Origin: Ruminococcus flavefaciens
Lineage (GTDB): Bacteria > Bacteroidota > Bacteroidia > Bacteroidales > P3
Reading direction: 5' to 3'
Assembly: GCA_023667315.1 (NCBI GenBank)
Contig: JAMPAI010000006.1
Coordinates: forward strand, 61,358-125,357
Length of the DNA: 64,000 nucleotides
Shown: piece by piece, positions 1 to 8,654 of the stretch
How the letters are laid out: each line of letters begins with the position of its first letter
How positions within the stretch are numbered: position 1 is the stretch's first letter
Notes under the pieces: generated by a model
Seen by the model: only the letters and a program-made list of their open reading frames with translations
Database searches by the model: none
Told to the model about the DNA's origin: nothing
Made by a program: the position numbers and the translations under genes

Positions 1-1687
1 CATCCTGTTCCAGGCGGCATATCGTCAGGCCAAGAGCGTTGGTGATGGAACTACCACCACAGCACTCTTCTACGGGTATCTGTACAATGCGCTATATGAA
101 CGCCTGTATGGAGATAGCGATGCGTTGACAGTAGGAGAACCCGTTGCAAAGAATATCAACTGGATTCGCCGGGAGTGGAAGAGTGTCATCGAGGATCTCA
201 AGAGTGAGTTGAAGAAGATTTCTCAGCCGATGACCAACAAGCTTCTGCTGTCCATGCTCTATACCTGCACACAGGATCAGGAGTTGACTGCAACCATCTA
301 TGAGAAACTGCGGGAACCGATTATGGCTGGTGCATATATCATTCCTCGTAAGTCGAATATCGCATCCGACTTCGAAATGACTACATATATGAACCCGATA
401 TTCAAGGCCACCAAGCAATATATTCTCAGAGATAAGAATAAGTTCGATCACGCTACAATTCTTTACTGCAATGGCCCTCTGGATATCGCTCATTATGAGG
501 TACTTCTCGGGCTTATGGAAAAGCTGATGGCTGAACAAGATGATGATGGGAATCAGCGTCCGATCAGTTTGGATATTATCATCTTGTGTCATGGGTTGAC
601 CGAGCGTACACGGCAGACATTGAAGGAGCTTAATAGGTTCCTGAAGTCTAGGCAGATCGACACCAATGCATGCAATAACCTGGCAATCTTTACCCTGGAT
701 GAGTACAGGAATTTCTCCCAGGAAGAGATCGAAGATGTTGCTACTATCATCACAGATGAACCTGGTATTGGCGGCCTGGTGCAGAGTCTGACCTTTGAAA
801 CTTTGCTTTACCGAGCATTTTATCCAGTTGAAAGTGCGCCACCGATTGAAGGTCTGGATCAGTACGACATGGATCCTCATCTGATTACTCAGATGCAGAC
901 CATCTTCAGGACTCTCTGCACAGTCGAGTTCGATGTCACAGAAGGCATGAAGATTGAAAAGGATCTTGGGCCTGTTGCACTTGCTCGATATAACCAGCTT
1001 CGTGCTGAGATCGAGGAAGAGAAGTCTGAGATCCGTAAGGTCAGTCTGAATCGTCGCCTGAAGAGATCCTATGGCATGTTCATTGACATTCAGGTTGGTT
1101 CTGCTCTTCTGAAGGACAGTCAGCGGAAGTATGAACTGATTCTCGATGCAATCATCTCTGCCGCTACCGGTGTTCGGGAAGGCGTCATTGTCGGTAACTC
1201 CATTCTCCATCTGATGAAGATCATCGCTGATAAAATGGAGCGTAAAGATCTGGAAATTAGCGAAGCCGCGTTGAATAAGGAGTATGTTCCTCCGATTCCT
1301 TTCCTCGATGCTATCATGCAGGCTCTGAGCAAAGTGATGGGAGTCATGATCATGAATGATGCTGGAGAGGACTACAGCGATGGGCATGTTGATACTTATG
1401 CTCAGCAAATCATAAACATGGTCACAGATCCTCAGTACGATATCTCCGATTTCAATCTGACAACAGATGATCTGATGTATTGGCCCATGAAGAGGAATGC
1501 GCCTCCGGTCAAGCAGATCGACGTGACTGTCGGCGATGAAGTCATTCTCATTCCGAATCAGGTTGTGGAACCTCTTGGTATCATGACCGAAGTGCTGGAG
1601 AATTCCATCCTCCCCGTAGAGCTTCTGAAGGCCAAGGTATTCCATATCTCCGGTGTAGCTGGATATATGAACAACTTCATCGATTAA
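1..1687 (+). CDS. GroEL-like chaperonin (Cpn60), 5' end missing
   Basis: This frame is open from base 2, so the gene starts before the window; the TTG at 125 is internal. Near the left edge it reads VGDGTTTTALF, matching the GDGTTT ATP-binding motif of group I chaperonins. Near residue 330 of the visible part, RLKRSYGMFIDIQVGS followed by ATGVREGVIVGNSIL matches GroEL's A-L-GGVAVI-VG and VEEGVV-GGG segments. The rest is strongly diverged, as is usual for phage chaperonins such as those of jumbo phages. The GGM-type tail of bacterial GroEL is absent; it ends GYMNNFID. The inferred role is folding phage proteins without the host chaperonin. A J-domain protein lies 18 kb downstream. Family call is secure; substrate unknown. 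Confidence 0.85.
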   Translation, partial: ILFQAAYRQAKSVGDGTTTTALFYGYLYNALYERLYGDSDALTVGEPVAKNINWIRREWKSVIEDLKSELKKISQPMTNKLLLSMLYTCTQDQELTATIYEKLREPIMAGAYIIPRKSNIASDFEMTTYMNPIFKATKQYILRDKNKFDHATILYCNGPLDIAHYEVLLGLMEKLMAEQDDDGNQRPISLDIIILCHGLTERTRQTLKELNRFLKSRQIDTNACNNLAIFTLDEYRNFSQEEIEDVATIITDEPGIGGLVQSLTFETLLYRAFYPVESAPPIEGLDQYDMDPHLITQMQTIFRTLCTVEFDVTEGMKIEKDLGPVALARYNQLRAEIEEEKSEIRKVSLNRRLKRSYGMFIDIQVGSALLKDSQRKYELILDAIISAATGVREGVIVGNSILHLMKIIADKMERKDLEISEAALNKEYVPPIPFLDAIMQALSKVMGVMIMNDAGEDYSDGHVDTYAQQIINMVTDPQYDISDFNLTTDDLMYWPMKRNAPPVKQIDVTVGDEVILIPNQVVEPLGIMTEVLENSILPVELLKAKVFHISGVAGYMNNFID

Positions 1688-1697
1688 GGAGGACAGT

Positions 1698-2153
1698 ATG
1701 AGACTCGGTACTATTCGAAATGATGCCGGCGATTCGACCCTGACGATAGATGACTTCACTAAAAGAAGCTATACGATCGGTTCGACAAGTTCTTTGATTG
1801 TCAATCATTATAAGCGGTTTCACGGCAAGGTGCTGGAAGTTTATCAGTGTGACGAGGTGATGGATGAAGATGTCGCTACTCGCTTGGTTGATAAACTGGT
1901 AAGACAATATTCCACGCCATCAGCCGATGTCAGTATGGCCAGTGATACTGGCAGTCTTACCAACGAAGGACTCGTTGAAGTCTCTGTTGTACGAGTGCTC
2001 GCATGGGAACTGCAAAATGGAGATACTAGCAATCCCGGATGTGAACGTATCATCATTTTCAAGAAGCATCAACGAGATGGGTATGTGAAAGCTATCCTCG
2101 ATCTCGCAACTCAATTAGAATTTGGAGGGAGTGAAACATATGGATCCAACTGA
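1698..2153 (+). CDS. hypothetical protein, 151 aa
   Basis: Starts 10 bases after the chaperonin stop behind GGAGGACAGT, so it is probably co-transcribed with it. No domain is recognised. The N-terminus (MRLGTIRNDAGDSTL) looks beta-rich and the middle has a charged helix. The 3' end overlaps the next start by 14 bases. It could be a chaperonin accessory protein from its position alone, but nothing in the residues shows a GroES mobile loop. Confidence 0.7.
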   Translation: MRLGTIRNDAGDSTLTIDDFTKRSYTIGSTSSLIVNHYKRFHGKVLEVYQCDEVMDEDVATRLVDKLVRQYSTPSADVSMASDTGSLTNEGLVEVSVVRVLAWELQNGDTSNPGCERIIIFKKHQRDGYVKAILDLATQLEFGGSETYGSN

Positions 2154-2526
2154 ACTGACTAATATCTCGATTTTCTCCAAGCGTGAGAACGGTGGGCATG
2201 TGACAATTCCGGTCGAACTCGTAAGGTCTGAGGCCGTATGCGAAAGTGCTGGTAGACCGGTTGATCTAGTGTGCGGTCAGCTGATGGAACGATACAGCGA
2301 TAACGACAGCGGAAATGCTCCCATTCTGATTCAGCAGGGAACAGATTCCCCGACATGTGGTGCACCTACATGGGTCGCTATCTATCGTCCGACATCTACC
2401 GTGTATTATCTGGATATGCAAACGGCCTATTTCTGTGTGATCCATTACGAAGATACCAACGGTGCCGCAGAACTTCGTCTCGAAAAATATCTCAACGCTG
2501 AGGCTAATACTTCGGCAGAGTCTTGA
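2140..2526 (+). CDS. hypothetical protein, 128 aa
   Basis: The ATG at 2140 is chosen because GGAGGGA sits about 10 bases upstream; an in-frame ATG at 2122 lacks a good site. It overlaps the end of the previous gene, suggesting translational coupling. A short beta-rich stretch with CGAPTWVAIYRP is visible but no family is recognised. A UUCG-loop terminator follows directly, so it ends the chaperonin operon. Confidence 0.65.
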   Translation: MDPTELTNISIFSKRENGGHVTIPVELVRSEAVCESAGRPVDLVCGQLMERYSDNDSGNAPILIQQGTDSPTCGAPTWVAIYRPTSTVYYLDMQTAYFCVIHYEDTNGAAELRLEKYLNAEANTSAES

Positions 2527-2535
2527 GAAAAGAAC

Positions 2536-2565
2536 ATGGGGACCTTCGGGTCCCCATAGTTTTTC
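2536..2565 (+). terminator. intrinsic terminator, UUCG tetraloop
   Basis: A 9-bp stem ATGGGGACC / GGTCCCCAT closes on TTCG and is followed by AGTTTTTC. It ends the chaperonin operon. Confidence 0.9.
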
Positions 2566-2621
2566 AAAAAGAAAAGGTTCTACAACACCCAATATAACAA
2601 AGAGTATGTAGGTGTTAAAAT

Positions 2622-3449
2622 ATGAAATTACGAGGCTTTTTACAGGATACACTTTCTGTCCCGGGGAGCGTGAAGATTCCCACCAGACCAATCATCGAAG
2701 GGTATCGTGAGCGTTACAATTCTCTGAAGAAGCGTGAGAAATTCACTCATATGGTGTACCAGGTTGTTCCAGGGACTCGTCATATGATTCATGTAAAAGT
2801 TCCATCGGAAACAGTGTCCGATTTTCATTATGATGTCATCTTGGAGCTGGCGGGTGAATCCGCCGCTACATTTTCTGACTGTGACGTCACATTCTTCTCA
2901 AACTGTCCATCGTTTGTGTATAATTGCGCCTATGTAATGGCGCATTGGTATCCAGATGCAAAACCTGGAAAACCGAAGATGATGGCAGATCGGATGAAAG
3001 GCAAACCGAAACCAGGGAATATGCTGATCCCAGAACTTCCGCAGAAGCTCGGCCCTATGCCCACTGCGGATAAACCAGTGGTTCGTAACCCACTTGGAAT
3101 TCCCATGCTGGATAAGTCTCTGTACTTTGCCATTTTCTATATCATGGAAAATCTGACTTGGCAACAAGTTCAATCGACGCATGATAATGTGACGATCAAG
3201 CATGTGCTGGTCAGTGTCGCCGATTTCGATCATCTGATGGTCGAGCGGAAACGAGCAGAGCATAAGGACAAGGAGAAGAAAGCCGAGGGAGTCAAACAAG
3301 TTCAACGAGTATTACATAACCGTGAACGAGAGCTCCAACAACCCAAAGGTATTCGTCAAGCATTACGACCGCAGAAAGCTAGATCTGTAACCACAGTATA
3401 TCATACAGCGAAGCAACCTAAAGCACCTCGAAGCAACAAAAAGCCCTAA
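2622..3449 (+). CDS. hypothetical protein, 275 aa, basic tail
   Basis: No family is recognised. Residues 1-200 look globular with several Trp/Tyr/Phe-rich strands. The last ~70 residues are strongly basic and Lys/Arg/Gln rich (KDKEKKAEG, NRERELQQP, PRSNKKP), as in nucleic-acid-binding or virion proteins. The ribosome binding site is weak (TAGGTG). It stands alone between the terminator at 2536 and a promoter-like motif at 3483, so it has its own transcription unit. Confidence 0.7.
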   Translation: MKLRGFLQDTLSVPGSVKIPTRPIIEGYRERYNSLKKREKFTHMVYQVVPGTRHMIHVKVPSETVSDFHYDVILELAGESAATFSDCDVTFFSNCPSFVYNCAYVMAHWYPDAKPGKPKMMADRMKGKPKPGNMLIPELPQKLGPMPTADKPVVRNPLGIPMLDKSLYFAIFYIMENLTWQQVQSTHDNVTIKHVLVSVADFDHLMVERKRAEHKDKEKKAEGVKQVQRVLHNRERELQQPKGIRQALRPQKARSVTTVYHTAKQPKAPRSNKKP

Positions 3450-3482
3450 ACTCTTCCCGATATAGAGCTGATTTCTTTCAGC

Positions 3483-3493
3483 TATATATTATA
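3483..3493 (+). promoter_or_regulatory. promoter-like motif TATATATTATA
   Basis: Exact TATATATTATA 35 bases before the GTG start of the 597-residue gene. It is one of the strict members of the repeated intergenic motif (see findings). Confidence 0.6.
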
Positions 3494-3527
3494 TCTCAGT
3501 ACCACAAACAAAGGGGGAGCCTGAACA

Positions 3528-5321
3528 GTGAGTAAGAAGAAAAAATCCAAAAAATTGATCTCTCTTCCGAGTATCGATTCTCCCCAATCGGATGTCGGAG
3601 AGGAAAAGGAGGTAATAAGATCTGGTATCCTTACCCAGAGACTTGAAGATCGTATAATCCCAAGGGTGGATGATGGGATCAAAGATAAGGACTTGAAGAA
3701 TCCACCACCAGACGTTGTAGCACGCTGGTACCAGGACATGCACATTGCGGAATATGTGCATATGGAACAAGTGACAAATCGTGAAGGAATTACCTTCACG
3801 ACAAAGCGCGTCCAGTTCGAATTCAGCCGAATGCTCCGAGGCTATCGAGATAATATGGACGAGCGAAATGTCAACCCTGTGATTGAGAGATTATCATTTG
3901 CTACGATGAGCAAGATCTCATTCATCAACAACATCGCAAACCCTTTACGTTACATCAACTATTTCATCGAATTCTTTGATGACGATGATGAGTTGATGCG
4001 CGCATACTTTCACGTTATGTTTCAGATTATGCTCGATGATATGGAACTGGATCCCATCACATTTGTAGAAATTGTTCATGCAGCGTTCACTACAGATAGC
4101 ATGGTCCAGAAGCTAGTTCGAATGATTGAGCATAACACGGATGAATCCCTGGTAAAAAAGGCGGATCGTGCATATGACGAATCGATCCAGTTGACGATCG
4201 AGCATTTGAAGGCAATCATGGGTGTGAGCTGTCTTCATAAGTTCACTATTCCCATTGTGAGTCATTATTACAACACTCGGACTCGTCTACTGGAAAAGGC
4301 GAAGATGACTGACAAGGATCTGTATTATGCAGTCTTTATGTCGTTCATTTCTGTCTTCGATGAGACCTATGACATCAATCTGCATAATAAGCTGTATCAT
4401 ACCAGTACTACCAGAATCACAAAGACGACAAATCAGGAGTCCGGTATGTGGGATCGCCGGAAGAGACTTGGTACAACACCTGTTTCGTATACCAATGAGT
4501 TAATGCGAGACTTCGTTATTGACATCAGTCAAAAGGCTGTCTTCGCGAAATCTGCAATCGTATTCATTCACGTCTGTATGGACAAGGCAATACACAACAC
4601 CTTGATTCAATCGGATAAGTATGACTTTATGGATTTGGCGATGGAGGCATCGGATTCTGTCAATGAGACGATGTCACGATTTGACCAGATCATGCGAGAT
4701 AAGTCCCTGAATAGCCAGCTGGATCAATTTCGCGCTAAAGTCTCGAATGAAGATGCGATCATACGATTTGGTTGGGAAGTTGGGTATAACTTCTTGGGAA
4801 TGTACTCCAGAAAGAAAAAGATCAAAGTTGATCCTGAACTTCGAGAAGAGTACGAGTACTATATGAAGAATATCCATCGACCTCTTAATGACACACAAGT
4901 GTATTTCATGAAGCTGTATTATGCCTCCCTTATCGGGAATTCAGTGGATGGAAATAGTATCGAGTTTCCGGATATGGTCAAGGTGATTATGATCATGAAA
5001 CGTGGATTGCGTCAAGCAAACTTCAACTACTTCCCGTTCTTCTTGAGTGGTAAAGTTGATACCGCCGCTGGTAAGAAATATAATAAGCGAAAGATTGAGC
5101 GGCTGATTCAACTGCATCCTCTTTACGATGACCTGGTGGAGAAGTTCAAAGATGCTGAGGGATATATGAACTGGGATAAAATGCTGCAGGAGATTAAGAC
5201 ATTCGTAGCATGCCCAGTGAAAGTGGTCGATTTCGATTATCCTGAACGTGAAGGTAAGCTGATGCGTCCGACTGAGTTGAATGCGGTGGACGAAGTGATG
5301 CGGTTCTTGTATCGGCTGTAA
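3528..5321 (+). CDS. hypothetical protein, 597 aa, next to RNAP subunit gene
   Basis: GTG start behind AAGGGGGAG. The N-terminus is Lys-rich (MSKKKKSKK), followed by ~60 polar residues and then a long mostly helical protein with no motif I recognise. It lies one short gap upstream of the RNAP beta-prime C-terminal gene but has its own promoter-like motif on each side. A role with the phage polymerase or in the virion is possible from position only. No Walker, zinc or nuclease motif is visible. Confidence 0.7.
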   Translation: MSKKKKSKKLISLPSIDSPQSDVGEEKEVIRSGILTQRLEDRIIPRVDDGIKDKDLKNPPPDVVARWYQDMHIAEYVHMEQVTNREGITFTTKRVQFEFSRMLRGYRDNMDERNVNPVIERLSFATMSKISFINNIANPLRYINYFIEFFDDDDELMRAYFHVMFQIMLDDMELDPITFVEIVHAAFTTDSMVQKLVRMIEHNTDESLVKKADRAYDESIQLTIEHLKAIMGVSCLHKFTIPIVSHYYNTRTRLLEKAKMTDKDLYYAVFMSFISVFDETYDINLHNKLYHTSTTRITKTTNQESGMWDRRKRLGTTPVSYTNELMRDFVIDISQKAVFAKSAIVFIHVCMDKAIHNTLIQSDKYDFMDLAMEASDSVNETMSRFDQIMRDKSLNSQLDQFRAKVSNEDAIIRFGWEVGYNFLGMYSRKKKIKVDPELREEYEYYMKNIHRPLNDTQVYFMKLYYASLIGNSVDGNSIEFPDMVKVIMIMKRGLRQANFNYFPFFLSGKVDTAAGKKYNKRKIERLIQLHPLYDDLVEKFKDAEGYMNWDKMLQEIKTFVACPVKVVDFDYPEREGKLMRPTELNAVDEVMRFLYRL

Positions 5322-5326
5322 TGGTC

Positions 5327-5337
5327 TATATACTATA
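5327..5337 (+). promoter_or_regulatory. promoter-like motif TATATACTATA
   Basis: Lies between two + strand genes, 33 bases before the ATG of the RNAP beta-prime C-terminal gene. C replaces T at position 7 of the motif, as at 52291 and 58911. Confidence 0.6.
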
Positions 5338-5369
5338 ACAGTATCACACGAAAGGAGCAAAGCAACACT

Positions 5370-7571
5370 ATGGCAGCGAGCAACTTATTGACAAAAGCTG
5401 CTGTCGATCCGATGAGTCCAGACTATCTCGGCATACACATGCAGAAGTATGTCTCGGATAAGAAACGAGAACGTCAGTGGCGAAAACATGCACACAAGAT
5501 CTTCCTGTATGAGCCCAAAGTATGGGAAGACAGCACCAAAACATCACATGCTCTAAAACAAATCCTCCGTATACAGGATCATACCTTGGAGGATATCGAG
5601 TTTAACTGTAAGCGCATTATCGAGCATTTCCGGACGCATTATGGTGATACCAGTTTATGGCCGTATACGCTCGGACAGAATATTCGGTTCCAAGTGGCAG
5701 ATGACGGTGATTATTTCGATCTATCGTTATTCCGGTTCCTGGTCAACTATTCCATGTTGGCGATTCCCATCGGATGCGGTGTGAATCTGAAGAACTGGAC
5801 ACCTTGGGTACCAAATCAATGGACGCCTGCTCTTTGGGAAGGCAGGTTGAATCAGTATATCAGACAGGCTCGTGGTCATGTGAATATGCGTCGATTGAAT
5901 GAATGCATTTCGCTGAGCAAGTATATCATGATTCTGTTCTGTACCAAAGCTGGTGATCGGCTCGGACTCAGTATCTCTAATAATGAGTTCATTGAACTCA
6001 TGAAGAGGAGCGAAGAGGCGTATAAGTCCATCACCTGCACATTCGACATTCCCAAGAATATCAGTCCCACGGACATGGAGATCCTGACCATGGATCGGAC
6101 GAAGAAGTTGCTGAACTTCATTGGAGAGCAGACCGATTTGTCCATCTCTGTATATGCCCGTAATGGACTGTTCAACCCTACGCAGTTCCGTGAATACGCT
6201 GTTCACATCACCTTTAAGCCGCATCTGGATGGTACGACGATTCCGTACACGTATCCAACTAATGTGATTATGGGTATCAAGGATGAGCGTGCCGCAATGG
6301 TCGATGCATATGGAGGACGTAAAGCTGAGATTACAAAGCTGAACGTCTCTGATGCAGGTACGTTGGAACGTGCACTGATGATGTTGATGTCTCCGGTGAA
6401 ACATGTGGACATCAATTATGAGTGTGATAGTCAACACTTCCGTAAGCGGTATATCTCATCCGTTGCCGATCTGGATAAGATTGAGGGTCGTGTTATTTGT
6501 AAGAATCCAGATGCTCCTGTTGAGAAGCAGAAGTACTGGATTGTCGATACGACTGACATTGATCTTGTCGGTAAGACAGTGTTCATGAAAACGCCGATTA
6601 CCTGCACGCATCCGGATCGAGACAAGGGAACAATCTGTGCGGCCTGTTATGGGAAACTGATGGCTCCGTTGAATCGGGATGTTCATATTGGTCGTATTGC
6701 AGCGGCAGACTCTGCGGATGAAATTGAACAGAAGCTTCTGTCTGCAAAGCATGCATTGATGACGGATACCAATCGAATCGGGTTCGACTCTATCTTCGAT
6801 CACTTCTTCCAGTTGGGGAATGGTCAGATCATGTTGAGTCCTGCTATGGTTGAAGCATCCGGCACAATCGATTCCGATGTGGAACATCTCTTCTTGGAGT
6901 TTTATCCGAATTCCATGACAAAATGTCTGGATGGTGAGTCTCGTCGGTATGACCGGCAATTCTCTGAGATCATCGTATATGATGACCGGGATGACAGTCG
7001 GATTAACATTGCGGAAGAGAATGGAGCGCCGCTCTACCTCAGTCCCGAGTTCAATGATAACCATTTCTTGGCGAAACTTCATTATTGGAATGGTCATGAT
7101 CCGATTCGTATCCCATTCGCAGATCTGGTGGACAATGGCGAGATTGTCACTCATGTTCTGTTCGAGTATACCTATAAGAATAATGAGTTGGCGACACCGT
7201 TGTTGACATTGGAAGACATCATGTTCAACTGCGAAACCATTCGAGAGTTCAGTAGTTATGATGAGTGTCTTGATACTCTGATGCCCTTGTTCGTTAAGGG
7301 TGGTATTCATGTACCTGACTATCAAACTGAGCTGCTAGTATCACAGTTGATTACCAATTTCGATGGTTATGCCGTTGATTGGACATTACCTGCACCGGAG
7401 TATATGTTCAATTCTATCAATAAGTCAATTCAGCACTTCAGAGCGGCATTGATCAGTATTCTCTATCGCGAGTCCGGTGCGCAAATTGGTGGTGCCTATG
7501 GAACCTACGATAAGATCGGCACCTCTGATTATGATCCGTTCATTCTGTCGGATCCGTCTATCTGGGCATGA
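5370..7571 (+). CDS. multisubunit RNA polymerase beta-prime, C-terminal piece
   Basis: The diagnostic stretch is residues 411-428: TC, ten residues, then CAACYG, corresponding to the conserved zinc-binding C..C..CYG of RpoC. It is followed by a G-x-IAA segment and QKLLSAKH where cellular beta-prime has the GEPGTQLT-RTFH trigger loop; the phage version keeps the position but not the sequence. At 733 residues it is far shorter than RpoC (~1400). The DFDGD catalytic part is encoded separately at 29656-31296 on the other strand. Split beta and beta-prime subunits are known in phiKZ-like jumbo phages. No beta subunit is visible here. Confidence 0.75.
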   Translation: MAASNLLTKAAVDPMSPDYLGIHMQKYVSDKKRERQWRKHAHKIFLYEPKVWEDSTKTSHALKQILRIQDHTLEDIEFNCKRIIEHFRTHYGDTSLWPYTLGQNIRFQVADDGDYFDLSLFRFLVNYSMLAIPIGCGVNLKNWTPWVPNQWTPALWEGRLNQYIRQARGHVNMRRLNECISLSKYIMILFCTKAGDRLGLSISNNEFIELMKRSEEAYKSITCTFDIPKNISPTDMEILTMDRTKKLLNFIGEQTDLSISVYARNGLFNPTQFREYAVHITFKPHLDGTTIPYTYPTNVIMGIKDERAAMVDAYGGRKAEITKLNVSDAGTLERALMMLMSPVKHVDINYECDSQHFRKRYISSVADLDKIEGRVICKNPDAPVEKQKYWIVDTTDIDLVGKTVFMKTPITCTHPDRDKGTICAACYGKLMAPLNRDVHIGRIAAADSADEIEQKLLSAKHALMTDTNRIGFDSIFDHFFQLGNGQIMLSPAMVEASGTIDSDVEHLFLEFYPNSMTKCLDGESRRYDRQFSEIIVYDDRDDSRINIAEENGAPLYLSPEFNDNHFLAKLHYWNGHDPIRIPFADLVDNGEIVTHVLFEYTYKNNELATPLLTLEDIMFNCETIREFSSYDECLDTLMPLFVKGGIHVPDYQTELLVSQLITNFDGYAVDWTLPAPEYMFNSINKSIQHFRAALISILYRESGAQIGGAYGTYDKIGTSDYDPFILSDPSIWA

Positions 7572-7631
7572 TTACGTCAATCTAAAAGGCGTTCATGTAA
7601 ATAAAATCTATCATACAAAAGGAGATACGTC

Positions 7632-8204
7632 ATGGGCAAGCATGGAAAGAAGAAGAACAGGAATCAGTACCGCGAAGAGTATGAAGAGAAGCCGAACTTC
7701 AGCTATCAGGAGCGTCCTCACAAGGACAAGACTCCGGAGACGAAAGAGTCTGGTGGACGTCCGGCTGGATATACACGAGATGAGGAACGTCGGGATACCG
7801 GCAAGTTCCGTCCCAAGCAGGAGGTTCAGCACCATCCGGTTGCGATTCTGCTCCAGGATGAGATGATCCGGCAGATCACCGACTTCCTGGAAGGTCCTCC
7901 GACAGAGGAGTCTGCCAATCAGCTGTTCAACCTGGGATCTTATCCGGCACGTTTGACCGGATGTGAAGGCGCTGAGGACTATGAGGCCTTCCAGCTTGAT
8001 CGCAGCGTCCGGCTGAACAAGGATGATCCTTCTAGGCTGAATCGGCTGTCCACGATCATCGTCATCCAGAACATCGCTACCCACAAGCCGGCATTCCTGG
8101 TTCAGGCTTTTATCAGCCCCAACCAGACGGCTCGTGTCATCATCCATCAGCAGGATGACAAGGGTACGGTTTACCGCAATACACTGCGGTGGTCCAAGGA
8201 CTAA
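7632..8204 (+). CDS. hypothetical protein, 190 aa
   Basis: Strong GGAGA site. The first ~70 residues are charged and probably disordered (KKKNRNQYREEYEEK). The remainder looks like a compact alpha/beta domain ending in strands (IIVIQNIATHK, ARVIIHQQD). Codon usage is richer in G/C than in neighbours such as the helicase, as in other likely abundant proteins of this window. No family recognised. A strong terminator follows. Confidence 0.7.
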   Translation: MGKHGKKKNRNQYREEYEEKPNFSYQERPHKDKTPETKESGGRPAGYTRDEERRDTGKFRPKQEVQHHPVAILLQDEMIRQITDFLEGPPTEESANQLFNLGSYPARLTGCEGAEDYEAFQLDRSVRLNKDDPSRLNRLSTIIVIQNIATHKPAFLVQAFISPNQTARVIIHQQDDKGTVYRNTLRWSKD

Positions 8205-8213
8205 ACGAAGATT

Positions 8214-8244
8214 ACCGGGTGGGGATATCCCCACCCGGTTTTGT
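8214..8244 (+). terminator. intrinsic terminator
   Basis: Perfect 11-bp stem ACCGGGTGGGG / CCCCACCCGGT with ATAT loop, then TTTTGTTG. Confidence 0.9.
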
Positions 8245-8267
8245 TGTATATAGGGAGATGATCTTTT

Positions 8268-8570
8268 ATGAAACGTGAATCCAGAGCGCTACATTTTTAT
8301 AATGACCGAGTAAAACAGACCGAATGGCCATCCGATAATATGTGCGATCCACCTACTCCGGCGAATATCGCATTACATACACTGCAAGAAGAACTTCTCG
8401 GAGAAGGTTGGTATATTACAATGCCTGAGAGTCAAGAACAGGTCAATACTGCTATTGTATCTCATATTCTGCACCAATACATCGATCAAGCTAATGAGTT
8501 CCCGTGGCTTCGACTCATTGTGGATATTGGTTGTTTCTTGTTAGGTGCAGTTATTGGCATGATCGTATGA
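8268..8570 (+). CDS. small C-terminally membrane-anchored protein, 100 aa
   Basis: AGGGAGATG site. Residues 1-80 are soluble. The last ~20 residues (LIVDIGCFLLGAVIGMIV) form one hydrophobic segment at the very end, the layout of a tail-anchored membrane protein. No family recognised. It is flanked by terminators on both sides, so it may be a separate small transcript or part of an early-expressed set. Confidence 0.65.
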   Translation: MKRESRALHFYNDRVKQTEWPSDNMCDPPTPANIALHTLQEELLGEGWYITMPESQEQVNTAIVSHILHQYIDQANEFPWLRLIVDIGCFLLGAVIGMIV

Positions 8571-8577
8571 CGTTATT

Positions 8578-8610
8578 AGTACGGAGGGATTTCGTCTCTC
8601 CGTACTTTTT
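8578..8610 (+). terminator. intrinsic terminator
   Basis: Stem AGTACGGAG / CTCCGTACT around GGATTTCGTCT, followed by TTTTT. Confidence 0.88.
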
Positions 8611-8654
8611 ATATTCCTCTGTAGAAATTTCTATAGAAGAAAGGAGTATGATCT

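Noticed and set aside
92-1759. Long minus-strand open frame (555 codons) opposite the chaperonin gene
   Set aside because: The opposite strand encodes recognisable GroEL motifs. The antisense translation is His/Ile/Leu/Arg-rich with no domain or ribosome site; it comes from codon bias in the real gene.
6456-7325. Minus-strand frame of 289 codons inside the RNAP piece
   Set aside because: The + strand has the conserved zinc/CYG and LLSAKH motifs in an uninterrupted frame; antisense is a shadow.
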